Below, piece after piece: positions 1 through 5,884 of a stretch of DNA of 12,824 nt. The notes under the pieces were generated by a model. That model worked only from the letters and a program-made list of their open reading frames with translations, ran no database searches and was not told the origin of the DNA. Numbering within the stretch: position 1 is the first letter of the stretch; each line of letters opens with the position of its first letter. A program made the translations under genes and the position numbers. This stretch comes from JAZFSZ01 sp036446455 (lineage in GTDB: Bacteria; Pseudomonadota; Gammaproteobacteria; Acidiferrobacterales; JAJDNE01), in assembly GCA_036446455.1 (NCBI GenBank), contig JAZFSZ010000154.1, positions 1 to 12,824 on the forward strand, given 5' to 3'.

Positions 1-759
1 GACTGGACCAACAAGAACGTACATCCCAACAAGATCGTACAGCTGGGAGACGAGAAAGAGGTGATGATCCTCGACATTGATGTCGAGCGTCGTCGTATCT
101 CCCTTGGTATCAAGCAGTGCCAGTCGAATCCCTGGGAAGAATTTGCGGCCACCCATAACAAGGGTGATCATGTAACCGGCAGCATCAAGTCGATTACCGA
201 TTTTGGTGTATTTGTCGGTCTTGAAGGCGGTATCGATGGCCTCATCCACCTGAGCGATCTTTCCTGGAACCGTCCAGGTGAGGAAGCGGTGCGCGAATAC
301 AAGAAGGGTGATGAAGTTGAAGCCATGGTGCTGGCAGTCGATCCCGAACGCGAACGCATTTCATTGGGCATCAAACAGCTAGGCGGTGATCCGTTCTCGG
401 CCTATGTTGCCGAACACGGAAAGGGCGCTATCATTAACGGCAAGGTAACCAGTGTCGAAGCCAAGGGTGCGGTAGTGAATCTCGGAAATGATATCGAGGG
501 TTATTTACGCGCCAGCGAACTGTCGCGGGATCGAGTGGAAGACGCTCGATCTATCCTTACTGAAGGTGACGAGATTGAAGCCAAGATCACCACAATTGAT
601 CGCAAGAATCGCAAGATTTCGTTGTCCATTAAGGCCAAGGATATGCAGGATGAAAGTAACGCTGTCGAGGAATATTCCCGTAAGGCCCCCAGTGCGACGA
701 CATCGCTGGGTGATGCGCTGAAAGAGAAATTCGGCACGGATGATGAAGGCGAGTCCTGA
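1..759 (+). CDS. rpsA: 30S ribosomal protein S1, 3' part (5' end outside window)
   Basis: The reading frame is open from base 1 and ends at TGA 757-759, giving the last 252 residues of the protein. S1 binds mRNA upstream of the start codon and helps the 30S subunit load structured messages. The fragment holds the end of one S1 repeat (window residues about 1-38) and two complete OB-fold S1 repeats (about 55-125 and 141-212). Typical S1 signatures are present: KSITDFGVFVGLEGGIDGL, then HLSDLSW, then ERERISLG. By comparison with the roughly 557-residue E. coli protein, these correspond to the end of repeat 4 and repeats 5 and 6. The C-terminal tail is charged and low in complexity, as usual. 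ihfB follows after 32 nt, the standard proteobacterial pairing, and no terminator is seen between them. The identification is secure; only the missing start is open. Confidence 0.97.
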   Translation, partial: DWTNKNVHPNKIVQLGDEKEVMILDIDVERRRISLGIKQCQSNPWEEFAATHNKGDHVTGSIKSITDFGVFVGLEGGIDGLIHLSDLSWNRPGEEAVREYKKGDEVEAMVLAVDPERERISLGIKQLGGDPFSAYVAEHGKGAIINGKVTSVEAKGAVVNLGNDIEGYLRASELSRDRVEDARSILTEGDEIEAKITTIDRKNRKISLSIKAKDMQDESNAVEEYSRKAPSATTSLGDALKEKFGTDDEGES

Positions 760-791
760 CGTTAAAAGATACGTGTACGGGGTGGACGGAT

Positions 792-1091
792 ATGACTAAG
801 TCGGAACTGATTGAATCCTTAGCAGCGAAGCAACCGCAGCTTGACCACAAGGATGTTGAGTTGGCGGTCAAGGAATTGCTGGAACAAATGTCTTCGGCGC
901 TGGCGATGGGAGACCGGATTGAGGTGAGAGGTTTCGGTAGCTTTTCGCTTCACTATCGCCCTCCGCGGGTGGGCCGTAACCCCAAAACCGGTTCCACTGT
1001 ACATGTGCCCGATAAGTATGTCCCGCACTTCAAGCCGGGCAAGGAACTGCGTGAACGAGTAAAAAATACGAATGGCGGAGAGAGTCAATAG
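792..1091 (+). CDS. ihfB: Integration host factor subunit beta
   Basis: This 99-residue DNA-bending protein pairs with IHF alpha to form a heterodimer that bends specific DNA sites sharply, acting in transcription, replication and recombination. It is a full-length HU/IHF-family protein. The beta-ribbon arm carries the GRNPKTG signature, with the intercalating proline at residue 64, and VRGFGSF at 45-51 includes the conserved Arg46. These features, and a gene position directly after rpsA, favour the IHF beta subunit over HU. The start ATG lies in the 32-nt gap after rpsA behind a G-rich stretch (GGGGTGG at 779-785), which is not a textbook Shine-Dalgarno sequence. The gene is followed 33 nt later by a strong intrinsic terminator, so it probably ends the rpsA-ihfB transcript. 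In E. coli ihfB is also transcribed from its own promoters; I could not identify one here. Confidence 0.96.
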   Translation: MTKSELIESLAAKQPQLDHKDVELAVKELLEQMSSALAMGDRIEVRGFGSFSLHYRPPRVGRNPKTGSTVHVPDKYVPHFKPGKELRERVKNTNGGESQ

Positions 1092-1124
1092 ATTTTATCT
1101 GCGTTACCAGACCGGGTAATATTG

Positions 1125-1154
1125 AAAGGCATCGGAGCACCGATGCCTTTTTTT
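1125..1154 (+). terminator. Rho-independent terminator after ihfB
   Basis: A perfect 11-bp stem (AAAGGCATCGG at 1125-1135 with CCGATGCCTTT at 1140-1150) closes a 4-nt AGCA loop and runs into seven Ts (1148-1154). It is on the strand of ihfB and lies 33 nt past its stop. It separates rpsA-ihfB from lapA-lapB-pyrF. Confidence 0.93.
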
Positions 1155-1184
1155 GTGAACGGGACAAGAGAGCACAGTGATGAC

Positions 1185-1190
1185 GGAGGT
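1185..1190 (+). promoter_or_regulatory. Shine-Dalgarno site of lapA
   Basis: GGAGGT lies just ahead of the ATG at 1194. It decides the lapA start: in-frame codons further upstream would place translation inside the terminator hairpin. Confidence 0.8.
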
Positions 1191-1193
1191 AAA

Positions 1194-1490
1194 ATGAAGC
1201 GCATCTTTTATATTATTCTGACGATGTTCATATTCTTTATCGGCCTGACCTTTACTTTTCAAAATAGTCAAAGCGTGGTGCTGAGTTACTACTTCGGTTG
1301 GCAGTGGAATGGCCCATTGTCATTGATGCTGATTCTGACGCTTGCGATAGGGGTGGGCGCGGGTTACCTGGTGACACTGAGAATGGTGGTACGGACCCGT
1401 CGGGAACTGGTGCAGGCAAAAAAGGAGATCAAGCAGGTCGAGCAGGAAGTTGAAAATCTGCGATCACTGCCCATAAAGGATGTCATTTAA
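1194..1490 (+). CDS. lapA: Lipopolysaccharide assembly protein A (DUF1049 family)
   Basis: This is a 98-residue inner-membrane protein. LapA is the small partner of LapB in controlling lipopolysaccharide synthesis in E. coli. Two hydrophobic segments are visible: residues about 4-22 (IFYIILTMFIFFIGLTFTF) and about 41-63 (starting PLSLMLILTLAIGVGAGYLV). FQNSQ follows the first, matching the family's short N-terminal motif. The C-terminal 30 residues are rich in Lys, Glu and Gln with heptad-like spacing (KKEIKQVEQEVENL), a likely cytoplasmic coiled coil. The ATG at 1194 is chosen because of the GGAGGT just upstream; this gives the usual family length of about 100. The 3' end overlaps the lapB start by 11 nt, so the two are probably translationally coupled. 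The promoter is unclear, as only 39 nt separate the ihfB terminator from the start. Confidence 0.92.
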   Translation: MKRIFYIILTMFIFFIGLTFTFQNSQSVVLSYYFGWQWNGPLSLMLILTLAIGVGAGYLVTLRMVVRTRRELVQAKKEIKQVEQEVENLRSLPIKDVI

Positions 1491-2661
1491 TATTCAGGAT
1501 TTGATTTGGTTGTTGTTGCCGGTAGCGGCAGCCTCCGGCTGGTTTGTTGCGCGCACGGACAGCAGCCGCAAATCATCAAAACTCAGTAATCGATTTGATC
1601 TTCCGGAGGCCTATTTCCGTGGCCTCAATTTCCTTCTAAACGAACAACCGGACAAGGCAATCGAGGTATTCATAAAGGTACTGGAAGTCAATTCCGAGAC
1701 TGCTGAAACCCATCTCGCTCTGGGCAACTTGTTTCGCCGTCGTGGTGAAGTCGAAAGAGCCATTCGTATCCATCAAAACCTGATCGCCCGCCCAACGCTG
1801 GACCGGGAACAACGCTCACTGGCCTTGCTGGAACTGGGTCAGGACTATCTCAAGGCCGGATTGCTGGACCGGGCCGAAAATCTTTTTTCGGAACTGATCG
1901 AAAATCGTATGTACAGCGAGCAGGCCCTGCGCTGGTTGCTCAGTATCTACCAACAGGAAAAGGAGTGGGAAAACGCCATTGCTGTCTGCCGCCGTCTGGT
2001 GCGAATTACCAAGACGCCAATGGATAATGTTATCGCCCATTACTATTGTGAGCTGGCAGATGTAAAAATGAAGGCGGGAGACCATAATGCAGTTCGTTTA
2101 TTTTTGCGTAAGGCGTTTGCGGTTGACAGAAATTGTATTCGGGCCAGCATATTGCTGGGTGATCTTGAGGCAGAGGAGAAAAGGGATCCCGAGGCCATCA
2201 AGGCATGGAAGCGGGTAGAGGAACAGGATCCGCAGTTTCTGGGTGAAGTCGCCAAGCGCATTGGCGATGCCTACCGGCGTCTTGGAGATGAAGTCGGTTT
2301 GTACCAGTATTTTGACAGAGTCCTGGCACGTCAGCAGAGCAACGACTTGATGCTGGTACTGGTCGATATTATTAAGGATCGGGATGGCCTTGATGCCGCC
2401 GAAAAATATGTTGTCGATTGGTTGCGTCGCAATCCTTCGGTGCAGGGCCTGGAGAGACTGATTGAACTGAACATGTTGCAGTCCGAGGGCACAGCGCGAG
2501 ACGATTTATTGTTGCTGAAGGGGATAATCGAAAACCTGGGCGAGCAACAACATGGTTATCTTTGCCAGCACTGCGGGTTTCGCGGCACAGCATTGCACTG
2601 GCTGTGTCCGGGTTGCAGTCACTGGAATTCCATCAAACCCGTGACCGAACAGACTTCATAA
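1480..2661 (+). CDS. lapB: Lipopolysaccharide assembly protein B (TPR and rubredoxin-like metal-binding)
   Basis: This 393-residue protein is close to the E. coli LapB (YciM) length of 389. In E. coli LapB is membrane-anchored and promotes FtsH-dependent degradation of LpxC, which sets the rate of lipid A synthesis. One N-terminal membrane segment is visible at about residues 7-25 (DLIWLLLPVAAASGWFVA). A long array of tetratricopeptide-type helices follows, from about 45 to 340, for example YFRGLNFLLNEQPDKAIEVF. At the C-terminus is a rubredoxin-like zinc or iron knuckle: CQHC near residue 360, then CPGC about 17 residues later. All four cysteines are present. The start ATG lies inside the end of lapA, and pyrF begins 1 nt after the stop. 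The lapA-lapB-pyrF order matches E. coli and makes the assignment firm. Confidence 0.95.
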   Translation: MSFNIQDLIWLLLPVAAASGWFVARTDSSRKSSKLSNRFDLPEAYFRGLNFLLNEQPDKAIEVFIKVLEVNSETAETHLALGNLFRRRGEVERAIRIHQNLIARPTLDREQRSLALLELGQDYLKAGLLDRAENLFSELIENRMYSEQALRWLLSIYQQEKEWENAIAVCRRLVRITKTPMDNVIAHYYCELADVKMKAGDHNAVRLFLRKAFAVDRNCIRASILLGDLEAEEKRDPEAIKAWKRVEEQDPQFLGEVAKRIGDAYRRLGDEVGLYQYFDRVLARQQSNDLMLVLVDIIKDRDGLDAAEKYVVDWLRRNPSVQGLERLIELNMLQSEGTARDDLLLLKGIIENLGEQQHGYLCQHCGFRGTALHWLCPGCSHWNSIKPVTEQTS

Positions 2662-2662
2662 A

Positions 2663-3385
2663 ATGACAAATGCAGATAATCACGAGGCCAGAGTCATTCT
2701 CGCCCTGGACTATGCCGATGGCGCCTCTGCACTGGCACTTGTTAACAAGCTCAGCTCCAGGGATTGCCGCCTGAAGGTTGGTCTTGAATTATATACCGCA
2801 GCCGGAAATGAGTTTATTCGCGAGCTGGTAGTACGCGGTTTTGATGTTTTTCTTGATCTTAAGTTTCATGATATTCCCAATACGGTTGCTGGAACATGCA
2901 GTGTGGTTGCGGGGCTGGGTGTGTGGATGATCAATGTCCATACATTGGGCGGAGCGCGAATGATGGCAGCGGCACGTGACGCGATCGATGACTGTTCACA
3001 TCAACCGCTATTGATTGGTGTCACGGTATTAACGAGCCATGGCGGGGAAGAGCTGCATCGAATCGGTATTGACAGTGACCCGGCGACTGCGGTATCACGC
3101 CTCGCCAGCATGGCGCAACAGGCCGGACTGGACGGTGTGGTGTGTTCACCGCAGGAGGTCTCCCGATTGCGCAATGAACTAGGGGCAGATTTCAAGCTTG
3201 TCACGCCTGGCGTCAGACCGCAGGGCAGTCATGCCAATGATCAGAAACGCACAATGACACCGGAACAGGCGATGGCACAGGGGTCGGACTACCTGGTGAT
3301 TGGGCGCCCCATTACCCAGGCGGTAGATCCTGTTGCTGCCCTTAACAAAATTAATCAGTCGCTATCGGGTCAGTTTCAAGCTTGA
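2663..3385 (+). CDS. pyrF: Orotidine 5'-phosphate decarboxylase
   Basis: This enzyme carries out the last step of de novo UMP synthesis, decarboxylating OMP to UMP in the cytoplasm. The 240-residue product has the usual length of the short bacterial class (E. coli 245). The catalytic charged network is visible as Asp65, Lys67 and Asp70 in LDLKFHDIPNT, with an N-terminal ALDYAD at residues 14-19. The phosphate-binding end of the barrel is seen in TPGVRP (181-186) and VIGRPIT (212-218). The start is 1 nt after the lapB stop and no good ribosome-binding site is visible, so translation is probably coupled to lapB. The 3' end carries part of a candidate promoter for the next gene. No terminator with a T-run follows it, so some readthrough into the ComEA-like gene is possible. 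Confidence 0.96.
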   Translation: MTNADNHEARVILALDYADGASALALVNKLSSRDCRLKVGLELYTAAGNEFIRELVVRGFDVFLDLKFHDIPNTVAGTCSVVAGLGVWMINVHTLGGARMMAAARDAIDDCSHQPLLIGVTVLTSHGGEELHRIGIDSDPATAVSRLASMAQQAGLDGVVCSPQEVSRLRNELGADFKLVTPGVRPQGSHANDQKRTMTPEQAMAQGSDYLVIGRPITQAVDPVAALNKINQSLSGQFQA

Positions 3386-3409
3386 CTTGAGGTCAGCCCT
3401 CAGTATGAT
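3382..3409 (+). promoter_or_regulatory. Candidate sigma70 promoter for the ComEA-like gene
   Basis: TTGACT at 3382-3387 (consensus TTGACA) and TATGAT at 3404-3409 (consensus TATAAT) are spaced by 16 bp. Each box differs from consensus at one position. The -35 box overlaps the pyrF stop codon. The predicted start of transcription is about 3415-3417, leaving a leader of about 56 nt. This is a prediction from sequence only. Confidence 0.6.
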
Positions 3410-3415
3410 GGCGAC

Positions 3416-3434
3416 TCACCACAGGAAGTGGTGA
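3416..3434 (+). promoter_or_regulatory. Stem-loop in leader of the ComEA-like gene
   Basis: TCACCAC (3416-3422) pairs with GTGGTGA (3428-3434) around an AGGAA loop. No T-run follows, so it is not a standard terminator. It falls at the predicted 5' end of the transcript, where such hairpins can protect mRNA from decay; alternatively it is the 3' hairpin of pyrF mRNA. Confidence 0.5.
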
Positions 3435-3459
3435 CTTGGATAATACTAACTACCTACAT

Positions 3460-3465
3460 GGAGGT
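3460..3465 (+). promoter_or_regulatory. Shine-Dalgarno site of the ComEA-like gene
   Basis: GGAGGT ends 6 nt before the ATG at 3472, close to ideal spacing. It fixes the start and rules out the in-frame TTG at 3436. Confidence 0.85.
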
Positions 3466-3471
3466 TTCGCT

Positions 3472-3744
3472 ATGAAGCTGTTTCAAGCTTTTATTCTTTC
3501 CCTGTTTATTGTTTTTTCCAGCCAGTTCGTTGCGGCTGCTCCGGTTGATATCAATACGGCAGACGCCAAGGCAATCGCCAAGATAATGAAAGGTGTCGGC
3601 CTTAAAAAGGCAGAGGCCATCGTCGCCTACCGCGAGAAAAATGGAAAATTCAAATCAATCGATGATCTATCGAAAGTGAAGGGGATTGGTAAAAAAACCG
3701 TAGCCAAAAACCGGAAAGCTATCGGGTTAGGCAAAACCCGGTAG
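3472..3744 (+). CDS. Small secreted ComEA-like helix-hairpin-helix protein
   Basis: The 90-residue product begins with a clear signal peptide: MK, then a hydrophobic core (LFQAFILSLFIVFSSQFV) and AAA, with likely cleavage near residue 22 or 23. The mature part of about 67 residues is one ComEA-type domain. It starts with VDINTADAKAI and has two helix-hairpin-helix motifs, GVGLKKAEAIV (41-51) and GIGKKTVAKN (71-80), plus YREKNGKFKSIDDL between them. Such domains bind double-stranded DNA without sequence specificity. In naturally competent Gram-negative bacteria, periplasmic ComEA ratchets incoming DNA. Many proteobacteria without proven competence carry similar small proteins (for example E. 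coli YbaV), so the role here is not proven. The gene seems monocistronic, with its own promoter, a strong ribosome-binding site and a terminator. The domain is sure; the DNA-uptake role is only possible. Confidence 0.9.
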   Translation: MKLFQAFILSLFIVFSSQFVAAAPVDINTADAKAIAKIMKGVGLKKAEAIVAYREKNGKFKSIDDLSKVKGIGKKTVAKNRKAIGLGKTR

Positions 3745-3746
3745 TA

Positions 3747-3761
3747 TCAGACAGAGTCTGA
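3747..3761 (+). other. Short hairpin just upstream of a terminator
   Basis: TCAGAC (3747-3752) pairs with GTCTGA (3756-3761) around an AGA loop. It begins 2 nt after the ComEA-like stop codon and 8 nt before the terminator stem. It may help to stabilise the 3' end of the transcript or assist termination, or be chance. Confidence 0.5.
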
Positions 3762-3769
3762 ACTATCGA

Positions 3770-3797
3770 CAGGGCGCCATTGGCGCCCTGTTTTTTT
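3770..3797 (+). terminator. Rho-independent terminator after the ComEA-like gene
   Basis: A perfect 9-bp GC-rich stem (CAGGGCGCC at 3770-3778 with GGCGCCCTG at 3782-3790) closes a 3-nt ATT loop and is followed by seven Ts (3791-3797). It separates the ComEA-like gene from the sugar-nucleotide operon. Confidence 0.95.
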
Positions 3798-3819
3798 ATG
3801 CGTCTTTAAATACATTGGG

Positions 3820-3848
3820 TCGACAGCATAAGTAAAAACCCTGATAAT
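3820..3848 (+). promoter_or_regulatory. Candidate sigma70 promoter for the hldA operon
   Basis: TCGACA (3820-3825) and GATAAT (3843-3848) are spaced by exactly 17 bp, each one base off consensus. The position is right: after a terminator and about 57 nt before the hldA start. Transcription would begin near 3855. The region 3798-3905 is AT-rich and otherwise holds nothing I recognise. Prediction only. Confidence 0.55.
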
Positions 3849-3905
3849 ACCGACACCTATAGACGTTAATTAAAGCTAACCCGATATAAAAATGGCAAAG
3901 AATCC

Positions 3906-4865
3906 ATGATTCCCGGTCTTCTTGAAAAAATTTCACAGGCCAGGGTGCTGGTCGTTGGGGATGCGATGCTGGATCGCTATTGGTATGGCGGTGTTGAGCG
4001 CATTTCACCGGAGGCACCCGTACCCGTCGTAGCGGTCACCTACGTCGAGGAGCGACCGGGTGGAGCGGCCAATGTCGCCAGCAATGTGACGGCACTAGGA
4101 GCCCACTGCACGCTATTGGCGGTAACCGGAGATGACACCGACGCCGATTGTTTGGCCACGATGCTGAAATCCCGGGGAATCCAGACCCGGTTACTGAGGG
4201 ACAAGCTGGTGAGTACGACGGTCAAATTGCGTGTTATCTCCCGGCAACAACAACTGATCCGCATCGATTTTGAGGCACCGCCGGGCAAAGATGCCCGCAA
4301 AAAAATGCTGGATGGCTATCTCAACCGCCTGAACGAGTTTGATGTAGTCATATTATCGGACTATGGCAAGGGTGGTTTGGGCGACATTCGAGAAATGATC
4401 CAAGCGGCGCGCAAGAATAACGTACCACTGGTGATTGACCCCAAGGGCGCTGACTACACGCCTTATAAGGGAGCCACCCTGATCACGCCTAACCGCACAG
4501 AATTTGAGCAAGTGGCAGGACCCTATCAAAGTGAAGATGAGTTGGTTGAAAAAGCGAGAGGTCTGGTGGAACGGCTGGAGCTGGAAGCGATTCTTGTTAC
4601 CCGCAGCGACGAAGGTATGAGCCTCATTAGTCATTCTGGAAACGTCGTGCATATGCCGGCACGGGCGAAAGAGGTTTTTGACGTCACTGGCGCCGGTGAT
4701 ACCGTTATCGCGACAATCGCCGCTGCCTATGCCGCTGGCGGCGAACCGGAAGATGCGTTACATCTCGCCAATATCGCTGCCGGTATTGTGGTCGGCAAGT
4801 TGGGCTCCGCGGCCGCGACGCCGGAAGAAATTAATCGAGAGTATGAACGAGAGGAAAAACTGTAA
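3906..4865 (+). CDS. hldA: D-glycero-beta-D-manno-heptose-7-phosphate kinase (kinase domain only)
   Basis: This PfkB/ribokinase-family enzyme phosphorylates D-glycero-beta-D-manno-heptose 7-phosphate at C1 in the pathway to ADP-heptose for the lipopolysaccharide inner core. The 319 residues match the N-terminal half of E. coli HldE (RfaE). The N-terminal heptokinase signature VVGDAMLDRYWYG spans 16-28 and RISPEAPVPVV 32-42. PGGAANVA is at 51-58, and the ATP-site and catalytic-base motif DVTGAGDT at 259-266 includes Asp265. The adenylyltransferase half of HldE (about 150 residues) is absent: the frame stops cleanly and hldD starts on the next base, so this is a split-gene form and not a broken gene. 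A separate HldC is expected elsewhere. The ATG at 3906 gives a normal N-terminus, although its ribosome-binding site is weak. It is the first gene of an eight-gene operon. Confidence 0.93.
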   Translation: MIPGLLEKISQARVLVVGDAMLDRYWYGGVERISPEAPVPVVAVTYVEERPGGAANVASNVTALGAHCTLLAVTGDDTDADCLATMLKSRGIQTRLLRDKLVSTTVKLRVISRQQQLIRIDFEAPPGKDARKKMLDGYLNRLNEFDVVILSDYGKGGLGDIREMIQAARKNNVPLVIDPKGADYTPYKGATLITPNRTEFEQVAGPYQSEDELVEKARGLVERLELEAILVTRSDEGMSLISHSGNVVHMPARAKEVFDVTGAGDTVIATIAAAYAAGGEPEDALHLANIAAGIVVGKLGSAAATPEEINREYEREEKL

Positions 4866-5867
4866 ATGTTTGTAGTAACAGGTGGCGCCGGTTTTATCGG
4901 TGCCAATATTGTCAAGGCGCTCAATGAGCGTGATGTCGAAGATATAATTGTTGTCGACAATCTTGAGAAGGCCGACAAGTTTCTCAATCTAGCTGATTGC
5001 GAAATCGCTGACATTCTGGATAAACGCGATTTTATTGAGCGTATCAGGTCGGGTGCAATAAAAGAAAAGTTTGATGCAGTATTTCATGAAGGCGCCTGTT
5101 CCGACACTATGGAGCACAACGGTCTTTATATGATGACCAACAATTACGAGTACTCAAAAACGTTGCTGCACTATTGCCAGGAAATGGACACGCCGTATCT
5201 GTATGCATCGTCGGCAGCGGTCTATGGCAACGGAAGCGTATTCAAGGAAGAGCGGGAATTCGAGGCGCCGTTGAACGTCTATGGATATTCCAAATTTTTG
5301 TTTGATCAATACGTGCGTCGTAAGCGGTCAAAACTAAAGTCACAGGTAGCCGGTTTTCGTTATTTTAATGTTTACGGTCCACGCGAACAGCACAAAGGAC
5401 GCATGGCCTCTGTTGCGTTTCATCACTTCAACCAGTTCCGTGAAACCGGCAAGGTAAAATTGTTTGAAGGTTATGACGGTTATGGTAACGGGGAGCAAAG
5501 CAGGGATTTCGTTTCGGTAGAGGATGTGGTTGCTGTGAATTTCTGGTTCCTCGATAATCCGGATAAAACAGGCATCTTCAATCTGGGCACCGGTCGCGCA
5601 CAACCCTTTAACGATATTGCGACTTCAGCTGTAAACACGCTACGTCATGCAGAAGGCAAAGAAAGGCTCACTCTTGATGAGATGGTCGATGAAAAGATTG
5701 TCGAATACGTTGATTTTCCTGATGCCCTGAAAGGCAAGTACCAGAGCTTTACCCAGGCGGACATTGGCGCATTGAGAGAAATTGGATACGACAAGGATTT
5801 TCTGACGGTGGAGCAGGGCGTGGGTCGGTACGTCAAACACCTGCTGTCAAAAACCGCGGGACCATAA
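4866..5867 (+). CDS. hldD: ADP-L-glycero-D-manno-heptose 6-epimerase
   Basis: This enzyme converts ADP-D-glycero-D-manno-heptose to the L-glycero form, the donor for lipopolysaccharide inner-core heptose. It is a short-chain dehydrogenase/reductase with a bound NADP. The nucleotide-binding GGAGFIG is at 6-12. The catalytic Tyr139 and Lys143 are in NVYGYSKF, and Lys177 in EQHKGRM corresponds to the E. coli second catalytic base Lys178. FHEGACS and RYFNVYGPRE are family signatures. The protein has 333 residues against 310 in E. coli; most of the extra length is an insertion around residues 257-278, before the conserved KGKYQSFTQADI. The start codon directly follows the hldA stop with no gap, and GAGG at 4851-4854 can serve as ribosome-binding site. 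Adjacency to hldA supports a shared heptose role. Confidence 0.96.
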   Translation: MFVVTGGAGFIGANIVKALNERDVEDIIVVDNLEKADKFLNLADCEIADILDKRDFIERIRSGAIKEKFDAVFHEGACSDTMEHNGLYMMTNNYEYSKTLLHYCQEMDTPYLYASSAAVYGNGSVFKEEREFEAPLNVYGYSKFLFDQYVRRKRSKLKSQVAGFRYFNVYGPREQHKGRMASVAFHHFNQFRETGKVKLFEGYDGYGNGEQSRDFVSVEDVVAVNFWFLDNPDKTGIFNLGTGRAQPFNDIATSAVNTLRHAEGKERLTLDEMVDEKIVEYVDFPDALKGKYQSFTQADIGALREIGYDKDFLTVEQGVGRYVKHLLSKTAGP

Positions 5868-5884
5868 CGGGATAAAATATCGAA

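Noticed and set aside
1122..1193. N-terminal extension of lapA starting at TTG 1122
   Set aside because: It would be translated from within the terminator hairpin and has no ribosome-binding site; GGAGGT precedes the ATG at 1194, which gives the normal family length.
3439..3444. GATAAT as an alternative -10 box for the ComEA-like gene
   Set aside because: There is no acceptable -35 box at 16-18 bp and it would lie downstream of the hairpin; the TTGACT/TATGAT pair is much better.
3436..3471. N-terminal extension of the ComEA-like protein from TTG 3436
   Set aside because: It would hide the signal peptide behind 12 polar residues; the ATG at 3472 has an excellent Shine-Dalgarno sequence.
3866..3873. 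TTAATTAA palindrome upstream of hldA as an operator
   Set aside because: It is a single short AT-rich palindrome with no second copy and no recognisable regulator motif.
4866..4868. Frameshifted or lost adenylyltransferase half of HldE after hldA
   Set aside because: hldD begins on the very next base after the hldA stop and is full length, so there is no remnant of an adenylyltransferase.
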